Shown here piece after piece: positions 7,456-15,790 of a stretch of DNA of 49,512 nt. How positions within the stretch are numbered: the first letter of the stretch is position 1; each line of letters opens with the position of its first letter. Made by a program: the position numbers and the translations under genes. This stretch comes from Acidimicrobiales bacterium (GTDB lineage: Bacteria > Actinomycetota > Acidimicrobiia > Acidimicrobiales > VFJN01), in NCBI GenBank assembly GCA_035316325.1, contig DATHJB010000012.1:1-49512 (forward strand). Direction: 5' to 3'. The notes beneath the pieces were generated by a model. It was not told the origin of the DNA and ran no database searches. It saw only the letters and a program-made list of their open reading frames with translations.

Positions 7456-8249
7456 CCCCGGGTCGCGGGAGGCCGCGGCGATCGCGACCGCCTCCTCGGC
7501 GTCGCCCACGGGGGGCGCCGGCGACCGCAGCGTGAGGCGCTCGATCCCGATCGTGGGGGCCACCAGCAGCGAGCCGAGCGTCGCGGCGAGAACGTCGCAC
7601 ACCTGCTCGGTGTCCATGAAGGCGGCCAGCTGGCGGCCGGAGCTGGTCCAGGCATCCAGCGCCTCGACGATCTCGTCGGCGTCGAAGCCGTGGCCGAACT
7701 CCGTCGGGACCGTGGCGCCCAGCGAGATCGTGGTCAGCCGCAGCCAGGGGTGCTCCTCGCGCCACTGGGCCAGCGAGTGCTCCAGGGCCGCCTTGCTGGC
7801 GCCGTAGGCACCGAGGTGACTGCGCGGCGCCTCGACCACCTCGGACGACACGACGGCCACGACCGACTCGGGCCCCAGGAGGTCGACGAGCGCGACCAGC
7901 ACGCGGTTGATGCCGACGAGGTTGGTCTCGAGGGCATCGCGCCAGTCCTCGGGCCGGGTCGCCACCAGCCGCCGCAGGGGCGCGGCGCCGGCCGACACGA
8001 CGAGCAGGTCGACGTGGCCGAGCGTGGCGCGCACGTCGTCGGCGAGCTGCCGGCACGTCTCGTCGTCGCGGAGGTCGACCACCACCGGGCGGCCGCCACC
8101 GGCCTCGGTGGCGACCTCGGCGAGGCGGTCGGCCCGCCGGGCGGCGAGGACGACGTCGGCGCCGGCGCGGACGGCGCGCACGGCGACGCCCCGGCCGAGC
8201 CCCGACGAAGCCCCCACGACCACGACCCTGCGGCCCGCGAGGGCACTGC

Positions 8250-8253
<4 letters not shown>
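7432..8253 (-). CDS. Short-chain dehydrogenase/reductase (SDR)
   Basis: 273 aa. NAD(P)-binding GASSGLG (14-20), structural Asn111 (ETNLVG), catalytic Ser at 136/137 and the YxxxK pair Tyr150/Lys154 (AYGASKA) are present, as in classical SDRs. It oxidises an alcohol or reduces a ketone. The ATG at 8251-8253 overlaps the aldehyde dehydrogenase stop (ATGA), so the two are translationally coupled. It is last in the minus-strand operon amidohydrolase - ALDH - SDR. A C-terminal extension of about 60 residues (TLRSPAPPVGDAEEAVAIAA) goes beyond the fold and has no recognised role. Confidence 0.88.
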
Positions 8254-9708
<1,455 letters not shown>

Positions 9709-9719
<11 letters not shown>

Positions 9720-10770
9720 AGAGCCGCGACGCGTTGCCGGCGACGATGAGGTCGCGCTCGTCGTCGGGGATCCCGGCGAAGTTCTTCTCGACGATCGCGT
9801 GCGAGTTGGGCCACGACGTCGCCGGGTGCGGGAAGTCGGTGGACCACATGATCCGGTCGACGCCGATGTCGTGGCGGTAGCCGAGGCCGCGGGGGTCGTC
9901 GACGAACGTGAGGTACATCTGCCGGTGGAAGTAGGCGCTCGGCTTGTCGGTGAGGCCCGGGAAGTCGTAGGGACCGGCCGCCATCGAGTCGAGGACGTCC
10001 AGGTAGTGCGGCACCCAGCCGAGGCTCGGCTCGACGAGGACGATCTTGAGCTTCGGGAAGCGCTCGAGCACGCCGGGCAGGATCCAGAAGCCGATCGTCT
10101 CGGCCAGGCGCATGGCCGGCTGCGAGGTGAAGATGCCCTTCTGGGGCGTCGGGTCACGGCGCAGCAGCTCGAACAGCGACTTCACGAGGCCGAGGTGCTG
10201 GCTGATCGACATCCCGGTCTCGGAGATCGCCGACCAGACGGGGTCGTAGCGCTCGTCGTGGTACTCGGCCAGGCCGACCTCGGACGGGAACGTGGGGATG
10301 TGCACCGCCCGGGCACCCTCGGCGGCCAGGGCGTGCACCTGCTTGACGGAGTAGTCGATGTCGATGAGCGGCACCTGGTACGCCGGCACGAGCCGCGAGG
10401 GGTCGGCCTTCGAGAAGTCGAGGAGGACGCGGTTGAACGCCTCGGACGCCTCCTTCCAGCCCTCGCGCATGTGGGGGTAGTGGCGGAACGCGCTGACCTC
10501 GCTGTAGAGGACCTCGGCGTCGACGCCGTCACGGTCCATCGCCTGCAGGCGGGCGACCGGCTCGCTGTAGCCGGGGTTGGTGAACGCCTCGTGGCTGAAA
10601 CCCGCCGCCAGCACCTTGGGATCGGTGTCACCGAACTCCCGGCGGTGCTCGGCGTCCTCGGCCGCGACGGCGTCGTCCCAGACCGTGTGGAACTTCGACG
10701 CCAGGTTGGCCTTGATCTGCTCGGGCTCGATGCGGACGTGCGAATCGACCGAGATCAGCTTGGTGCTCAT
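9709..10770 (-). CDS. Amidohydrolase_2 (ACMSD-like) family protein
   Basis: 353 aa from the ATG at 10768-10770, preceded by an AGGGGGG Shine-Dalgarno; the long open frame upstream is spurious. Metal-site motifs: VDSHVRIEP near residue 8 and WSTDFPHPATSWPNS near the C-terminus. It is the same family as the protein at 5014-6222 but a diverged paralogue. Two such enzymes in one cluster suggest successive hydrolysis or decarboxylation steps, or different substrates. It leads the minus-strand operon with ALDH and SDR, and its promoter region carries operator Op2, shared with the divergent desulforedoxin/ligase/TetR operon. Confidence 0.87.
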
Positions 10771-10807
10771 CGTCCCCCCTTTCGTCGGAGCCGTCCTCGT
10801 GACTACT

Positions 10808-10825
10808 CCATAGTGACTGCTATGG
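10808..10825. promoter_or_regulatory. Operator Op2, 18-bp palindrome in a divergent promoter region
   Basis: CCATAGTGACTGCTATGG: 6-bp perfect arms (CCATAG/CTATGG), identical spacing to Op1 and Op4. It lies 38 bp upstream of the amidohydrolase start on the minus strand and 48 bp upstream of the first desulforedoxin-like gene on the plus strand, so one bound protein could control both operons. Confidence 0.72.
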
Positions 10826-10872
10826 TGACGATAGCGCCGGCGAGAGCCGCCGACAAGCGCCGGAGGTGATCG

Positions 10873-11016
10873 ATGGAACCAGTGCGAACGGGGGCTCGGC
10901 TGACCTGCGCCACCTGCGGCACGCAGGTGATGGTGGTCAAGCCGCCGAGCGCCGTCCCCCACTGCTGTGGCATGCCCCTGTCGGAGGTGGGCCGCGATGT
11001 CGAACGATCTCGGTAA
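10873..11016 (+). CDS. Desulforedoxin-like mini-protein, four Cys
   Basis: 47 aa from the ATG at 10873, with GGAGGTG 6-8 bases upstream. Cys12-x2-Cys15 (LTCATCG) and the adjacent pair Cys31-Cys32 (HCCGMPL) reproduce the FeCys4 pattern of desulforedoxin and of the desulforedoxin-like N-terminus of desulfoferrodoxin. The spacing and the glycine after the second pair also agree. If iron is bound this would be a small one-electron carrier; zinc is an alternative. It is the first gene of the operon with a second mini-protein, an acyl-CoA ligase and TetR. Too short for most gene callers, but the Shine-Dalgarno and the paralogue next door make it credible. Confidence 0.7.
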   Translation: MEPVRTGARLTCATCGTQVMVVKPPSAVPHCCGMPLSEVGRDVERSR

Positions 11017-11140
11017 GCGCTACACGTGCCAGGACTGCGGCGCCATCTACCTGGTCGTGAAGGCGGGCGCCGGCACCGTCGAGTGCCACGGTCGCCCGGC
11101 GTTGCAACAGGCCGCCAAGCAGCTGCCCTCGTCGGACTGA
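10997..11140 (+). CDS. Desulforedoxin-like mini-protein, Cys3His variant
   Basis: 47 aa, overlapping the preceding gene by 20 bp in another frame. It aligns with its neighbour without gaps: YTCQDCG matches LTCATCG, VVK matches VVK, and ECHGRP matches HCCGMP. The metal site is therefore Cys11, Cys14, Cys30 and His31 in place of four Cys. That change would alter redox potential or favour zinc. The two look like a tandem duplication followed by divergence. The acyl-CoA ligase starts 1 bp after its stop, so the three are co-translated. Confidence 0.68.
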   Translation: MSNDLGKRYTCQDCGAIYLVVKAGAGTVECHGRPALQQAAKQLPSSD

Positions 11141-11141
11141 C

Positions 11142-12596
11142 GTGAACCTCGCCATCGCGCTGGCCATGGCGGCCGACGGGCACGGCGACCGGACGGCCGT
11201 GGTCGACGCCGAGCGCTCCCTCTCCTACCACCGGCTGCACGAGGTCGCCGAGACCGTGGCCGCCCGACTGCCCGACGACGCGGACACCGTGGTGGCCGCC
11301 GGCGTCCACGGCACTGCGCTGGCCGCGTCCCTGTTCGGCGCGGCGTGGGCCGGGCGCTCGTTCGCACCGGTCAACCACCGCCTGCCGGCCGACCGGGTCG
11401 CCTCCCTCGCCCGGCGTCTGGCACCCGCCCAGGGGGTCGCCGCGCCGCCCTACCTGGCGCCGCTCGACCGGGAGCTGCCCGGCAGCTGGAGCGCCGAGGA
11501 CCTGTTCGCCGACACCGGCGGGCGCGGCGCGGCGTTCGTGGAGGAGCCGGTGCGCCCGGCCGTCGTCCTCTACACCAGCGGCACGGCGGCCGAGCCGAAG
11601 GCCGCGGTCGTCGACCACGACAACCTCCTCGCCTACCTCGTGAACACCGTGGAGTACGGCGCCGCCGGAACCGACGAGGCCGTGCTGATCGCCGTGCCGC
11701 CCTTCCACATCGCCGGCGTCGCCGCCGTGCTGAGCGCGGTCTGGGCCGGTCGCCGCATCGTGGCGCTCGACGGCTTCTCCCCCGCGAGCTGGATCGACGC
11801 CGTGCGGGCCGAGTCGGTCACCCACGCCTTCGTCGTGCCGACGATGCTGGCCCGCATCGTCGAGGTCGCGGCGCCGCTCCCGTCGCTCCGCTCGCTCGCC
11901 TACGGCGGAGCCCGCATGCCGGTCCCGGTGCTGGAGCGGGCGCTCGCGCTGTACCCCCACGTCGACTTCGTGAACGCCTACGGGCTCACCGAGACGAGCT
12001 CGACGATCGCGGTCCTCGGGCCCGACGAGCACCGCGCGGGCAACCGGCTCGCGTCGGTGGGGCGGCCGGTGCCGGGCGTGGAGGTCGAGATCGTCGACGA
12101 CGGCCACGTGCCCGTGCCGCCGGGAGCCACCGGACGGGTGCGGATCCGGGGTGCCCAGGTGAGCGGCCGCTACCTGGGCGACGACCCGCGGGCTCCCGAC
12201 GGCTGGCTCACCACCGGCGACCTCGGGCACCTCGACGCCGACGGCTACCTCTACATCGAGGGCCGGTCCGACGACGTGGTGATCCGCGGCGGCGAGAACA
12301 TCGCCCCCGCGGAGATCGAGGACGCCCTGCTGCGGCACCCCGGGGTGGCGCAGGCGGCGGTCGTCGGCGTGCCCCACCCGGAGTGGGGCGAGCAGATCGC
12401 CGCCGCTGTCGTGCTCCACGCCGACGCCGACCCGCCGGCACCGGACGACCTCCGCGCCCACGTGCGGAGCCTGCTCGGCGGCCTCAAGTGCCCCGACGTC
12501 GTCGCTGTGGTCGACGACCTGCCGCTGACGGCGACGGGCAAGGTGGTGCGCCGCGAGGTGCGCCGGCTGCTGTCCGAGCGCGTCGACATAGGGTGA
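11142..12596 (+). CDS. Acyl-CoA ligase (ANL/FadD-type AMP-forming)
   Basis: 484 aa, slightly short for the family (about 500-540), with a trimmed N-terminal region. Motifs: P-loop YTSGTAAEPK (144-153), YGLTETSS (A5 region), the TTGDLG and GRSDDVVIRGGENI hinge region, and the catalytic C-terminal Lys467 in TATGKVVR. It activates a carboxylic acid to its CoA thioester through an acyl-adenylate. GTG start at 11142, 1 bp after the previous stop; no strong Shine-Dalgarno, consistent with coupling. The product of the ALDH encoded across the divergent promoter would be a logical substrate; that is inference. Confidence 0.9.
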   Translation: MNLAIALAMAADGHGDRTAVVDAERSLSYHRLHEVAETVAARLPDDADTVVAAGVHGTALAASLFGAAWAGRSFAPVNHRLPADRVASLARRLAPAQGVAAPPYLAPLDRELPGSWSAEDLFADTGGRGAAFVEEPVRPAVVLYTSGTAAEPKAAVVDHDNLLAYLVNTVEYGAAGTDEAVLIAVPPFHIAGVAAVLSAVWAGRRIVALDGFSPASWIDAVRAESVTHAFVVPTMLARIVEVAAPLPSLRSLAYGGARMPVPVLERALALYPHVDFVNAYGLTETSSTIAVLGPDEHRAGNRLASVGRPVPGVEVEIVDDGHVPVPPGATGRVRIRGAQVSGRYLGDDPRAPDGWLTTGDLGHLDADGYLYIEGRSDDVVIRGGENIAPAEIEDALLRHPGVAQAAVVGVPHPEWGEQIAAAVVLHADADPPAPDDLRAHVRSLLGGLKCPDVVAVVDDLPLTATGKVVRREVRRLLSERVDIG

Positions 12597-13270
12597 CGGG
12601 CGTGACCGACTCCGCTGCAGTTCGACGCGGCCGGCGAGCCGCCGGCGACGGCGCCGACCAGGCCACCCGCCGGGCCGTCATCGACGCCGCCGTGGCCTCG
12701 ATCCTCGAGCGGGGCTTCTACCGGGCCAGCAGCAACGAGATCGCCCGTCGGGCCAACGTGAGCTGGGGGGTCATCCAGCACTACTTCGGCACCCGCGAGG
12801 CGCTGATGCTGGCCGTGCTCCAGGACGGCGCCAGCCGGTTCGCCGACGTGGTCCGCGAGGGGTCGATCGACGGCGAGACGGCCGCCGAGCGCCTCGAGCA
12901 GCTTCTCGACATCCTGGCGCGCCACTACGGCACGCCCGAGTACCTGGCGTACATCCAGGTGACGCTGAACCTGGACCACGACCCCGCCACCAGCGCCGAG
13001 GTGCGCACCACCATGCGGGAGGTGGCCGAGCGCGCCACCGAACAGCTCAGGAGGCTGATCCGCGAGGCGCTCGGGCCCGCGGCCGGCGAGCCCGACCTGG
13101 CGACGACCACGTTCCTCGCCCTCCGGGGCTTCGTCGTGTCCCAGCAGCTCCTCGACACGATGGCCTACGACTCGACGCCACCCAAGACCGACCGCACCGC
13201 CCAACAGCGGCGGCTGCTCAGCCGGATCCTGGCCCCGTACATCGAGCAGGCCGCGTCGTCGAAGGGCTGA
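12593..13270 (+). CDS. TetR-family transcriptional regulator (candidate regulator of the CCATAGT operators)
   Basis: 225 aa from the GTG at 12593, which overlaps the ligase stop as GTGA; GTG 12602 is an alternative. The N-terminal TetR helix-turn-helix covers about residues 25-72 (AVIDAAVASILERGFYRASS, then NEIARRANVSWGVIQHYF and GTREALMLAVL). The C-terminal ligand domain is alpha-helical and not assignable. It is the last gene of an operon whose promoter carries Op2, the classic layout of an autoregulated TetR repressor that releases DNA when it binds a pathway CoA ester. That it binds Op1-Op4 is inference from position. Confidence 0.88.
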   Translation: MTGVTDSAAVRRGRRAAGDGADQATRRAVIDAAVASILERGFYRASSNEIARRANVSWGVIQHYFGTREALMLAVLQDGASRFADVVREGSIDGETAAERLEQLLDILARHYGTPEYLAYIQVTLNLDHDPATSAEVRTTMREVAERATEQLRRLIREALGPAAGEPDLATTTFLALRGFVVSQQLLDTMAYDSTPPKTDRTAQQRRLLSRILAPYIEQAASSKG

Positions 13271-13276
13271 GGTGAC

Positions 13277-14221
13277 TCATCCGCTCGGTCCGCACGACCG
13301 GGCGAACGTGGCCAGGCGGTCCCACAGCTCGGTGCGTCGACCCGCGAGGTTGTGGAGGTGGCCCGACCCCGCCAGCTCGAAGCGGGTCGTCGGCGCGGAC
13401 GCGTAGCGGTTGGCCGCTCCGTCGATGTCGGTGCAGATGTCGTGCTCGCCGAAGGCCAGCAGCACCGGGACGTCGATGGCGGCCTTGTCGGCGTCGGTCG
13501 CACCCGGCACCATCGCGGTGAGGCCGCAGGTGGGGAGCAGCGGTGCCCGTTGGGCGGCGAAGGAGGCCCGGGCCGCGGCCGGCACATCCGGGGCGAAGAA
13601 GGCGCCGTGGGTGAGCGCGCGGCGCTCGACCCTCGAGCCGGGAGCGAAGCGCTGCCGGGCCAGGGCGACCAGCTCGGCGTCCGGTCGGCCGGCGGCGCCG
13701 CGCTCGGCGTCGGTCAGCACCTCGGGCACGCCGGCGCCGCTGGCCCCGAGCACGGCGATCCCGTCGAACGACCGGTGCCGGGCCTGCTGCACGTCCACGA
13801 GCATCCCGCCCATGGAGTGCCCCACCCCCACGACGAGGGACCCCGGGTCGAGCCGCCGGCGCAGGTCGGCCACCGCCGCAGCGTGCGCCGCCGCCACGAC
13901 GCCGGGGGTCAACTGGAAGAGGTCGTCGACCGGCGTCGACCGCCCGAGGCCGGGGTGGTCGAGGGCGACGACCACGAGGCCCTTGCCGGCGAGGTGCCGC
14001 GCCATGCTGTAGCCGTCGAGGCCGGCGGGCGGTTCCAGGTCGAAGTACCCCGTGGTGCAGCCCCCGCCGGCGAGGCAGTACAGCAGCGTGAGAGGCCCCG
14101 TGCCGTCGACCTCCCGCGGCACCCAGGCCCGGCCGCCGAGGCGATGGCGCCCCGGGAACGGCAGCTCCGACGACACGTCGACCTCGACGGGCGACACGGC
14201 GACGGTGTCACGGCGCGGCAT
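13277..14221 (-). CDS. Alpha/beta hydrolase
   Basis: 314 aa. Nucleophile elbow GHSMGG with Ser136, likely acid Asp261 in FGEHD and His288 in GSGHLHN complete the triad. No signal peptide, so cytoplasmic. It could be a thioesterase, esterase or C-C hydrolase. It is the last gene of the long minus-strand operon that begins with the binding protein at 24573. Its ATG (14219-14221) lies inside the thiolase-fold gene (14-bp overlap). The N-terminal region has an extra Cys-rich stretch (LLYCLAGGGCTTGYF) near the oxyanion loop. Confidence 0.82.
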   Translation of the reverse strand: MPRRDTVAVSPVEVDVSSELPFPGRHRLGGRAWVPREVDGTGPLTLLYCLAGGGCTTGYFDLEPPAGLDGYSMARHLAGKGLVVVALDHPGLGRSTPVDDLFQLTPGVVAAAHAAAVADLRRRLDPGSLVVGVGHSMGGMLVDVQQARHRSFDGIAVLGASGAGVPEVLTDAERGAAGRPDAELVALARQRFAPGSRVERRALTHGAFFAPDVPAAARASFAAQRAPLLPTCGLTAMVPGATDADKAAIDVPVLLAFGEHDICTDIDGAANRYASAPTTRFELAGSGHLHNLAGRRTELWDRLATFARSCGPSG

Positions 14222-15368
14222 CGGGATGCTGCAGGACCACGCCCGTCCGGCTGGCGGTCACCAGGGCGGTCCAGGCGTCGGGCACCTGGTTGACCGCGGT
14301 CCCCCGGAGCTGACGGACGGCTTCGAGCGTCAGGTTCAGGCCGTGGATGTACCCCTCGCCGATGAGCCCGCCGTTGGTGTTGCAGGGCAGCGAACCCTCG
14401 GGGCCGAGGTGGCCGTCGGCGACGAAGTCCTTCGCCTCGCCGAAGCCGCAGAAGCCCAGTGCCTCGAGCTGCATCAGCAGGATCGGCGAGAAGGCGTCGT
14501 AGACCAGGGCGACGTCGACGTCGTCGCGGGCGATGCCGGTGGCGTCGAAGAGCCGTTTGGCCAGGGCCACGGAGCCGTCCATCACCGCCAGGTCGGGGCG
14601 GTAGTGGTTGCTCCCGATCTCCTCCTCGAAGAGACCCGCCCCGGCCGCCGCGGCGATGGCGACCGGGGCGGGCGTGTCGCCGGCCCGGTCGGCGCGGGTG
14701 ATCACCAGGGCCGCGGCGCCGTCGGTCTCCTGGCAGCAGTCGAACAGCCGGATCGCGGGCTCGGCGATCCAGCGGGAGGCCTGGTGGTCCTCCAGCGTGA
14801 TGGGCCGGCCGTAGAAGTGGGCCGCCGGGTTGGTGGCCGCGTACGCCCGGAGCTGCACGACCGCCCGCCCGAAGTCCTCGTTGGTGGCCCCCGAGGCGTG
14901 CATGTACCGCACGGCGTTGAGCGACATCCACGACGCCGGCGTGATGACCCCGAACGGGTTGGACCACTGCATCGCCGTCGACCCCGAATGGGCGGAGGTC
15001 GGGCGCCCGCTGAGCTGGGCGGCGCCGAAGCGCGAGCCGGAGCGGGCCTTGATGGCCCGGTAGGCGACGACCACGTCGGCGGCCCCGACCGCCAGCGCCG
15101 CGGCGGCGTGCAGGAGGACGCCCTGCGACCCCCCGCCGCCGTACGGGACCCGGCTGGACCAGCCGATCTCCCGGGCGCCCAGGGCCCGCACCAGCTCGGT
15201 CTCCTCGACCGGGTCGATCGTGTAGCTGACGATGCCGTCGACCTGCTCGGGCTTGAGGCCGGCGTCGGCGACCGCGGCGAGGATCGCCTCGCCGGCGAGC
15301 AGCGTCTCGCTCCGCCCGGCCGACTTCGAGTACTCGGTCTGGCCGATGCCCACGATCGCCGCGGTCAT
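14208..15368 (-). CDS. Thiolase-fold lipid-transfer-type protein (Ltp/SCPx-like), probable aldolase
   Basis: 386 aa thiolase fold. The position of the nucleophilic Cys of thiolases reads YGGGGSQG (76-83), with no Cys. The C-terminal half keeps CNTNGG (329-334), YIHG with His342 and VYDAF with Tyr290. This resembles the Ltp proteins of actinobacterial sterol side-chain degradation, which cleave beta-hydroxyacyl-CoA by retro-aldol chemistry and need a DUF35 partner. The gene encoding a DUF35 protein is directly upstream and overlaps it (ATGA at 15365-15368). Retro-aldol cleavage of a CoA ester is therefore my preferred role; the substrate is unknown. Confidence 0.85.
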   Translation of the reverse strand: MTAAIVGIGQTEYSKSAGRSETLLAGEAILAAVADAGLKPEQVDGIVSYTIDPVEETELVRALGAREIGWSSRVPYGGGGSQGVLLHAAAALAVGAADVVVAYRAIKARSGSRFGAAQLSGRPTSAHSGSTAMQWSNPFGVITPASWMSLNAVRYMHASGATNEDFGRAVVQLRAYAATNPAAHFYGRPITLEDHQASRWIAEPAIRLFDCCQETDGAAALVITRADRAGDTPAPVAIAAAAGAGLFEEEIGSNHYRPDLAVMDGSVALAKRLFDATGIARDDVDVALVYDAFSPILLMQLEALGFCGFGEAKDFVADGHLGPEGSLPCNTNGGLIGEGYIHGLNLTLEAVRQLRGTAVNQVPDAWTALVTASRTGVVLQHPDAAP

Positions 15369-15790
15369 CGGTCGTCCCCCACGGGCCGGAACACCGGGAC
15401 GGCCATGTCGTCGACGGTCGGAGCGAACACGACCTCCACCTCCATGCCGATGCGCACCTCCGACGGGTCGATCTCCACGAGGTTCGTCACGACGCGGAGG
15501 CCTTCGTCGAGGTCGACCAGCGCGGCGATCAAGGGATAGTCGAACGCCGGGTTCTGCGGGTGGTGCAGGATCGCGTAGCTGTACACGGTCCCCGTCCCCG
15601 CCAGGTCGAAGAGCTCGTGCTCCAGCGAGTGGCAGTACGGGCAGATGGGCCGGGGTGGGTGCCGGAAGCGCCGACACCCGCTGCAGCGCTGGGCGACGAG
15701 CCTCCCGTCGCTCACCGCCGTCCAGAAGGCCTCGCTGTCGTCGGTGACGACGGGTGCGGGCCGCGTCGCGCTCAGGCGGATCACGGTCAC
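15365..15790 (-). CDS. DUF35 / OB-fold zinc-ribbon protein, partner of the thiolase-fold protein
   Basis: 141 aa. The rubredoxin-like zinc ribbon has Cys36-x2-Cys39 and Cys50-x2-Cys53 (CSGCRR ... CPYCHS), followed by an OB-fold with GTGTVYSYAILHHP. Such proteins bind thiolase-like proteins and are required for Ltp aldolase activity (ChsH2 C-terminal domain is the best-studied case). Here the domain stands alone, without the fused MaoC domain of ChsH2. GTG start at 15788-15790 overlaps the CoA-transferase stop (GTGA), and the stop overlaps the thiolase-fold start, so a stoichiometric complex is likely. Confidence 0.88.
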   Translation of the reverse strand: MTVIRLSATRPAPVVTDDSEAFWTAVSDGRLVAQRCSGCRRFRHPPRPICPYCHSLEHELFDLAGTGTVYSYAILHHPQNPAFDYPLIAALVDLDEGLRVVTNLVEIDPSEVRIGMEVEVVFAPTVDDMAVPVFRPVGDDR

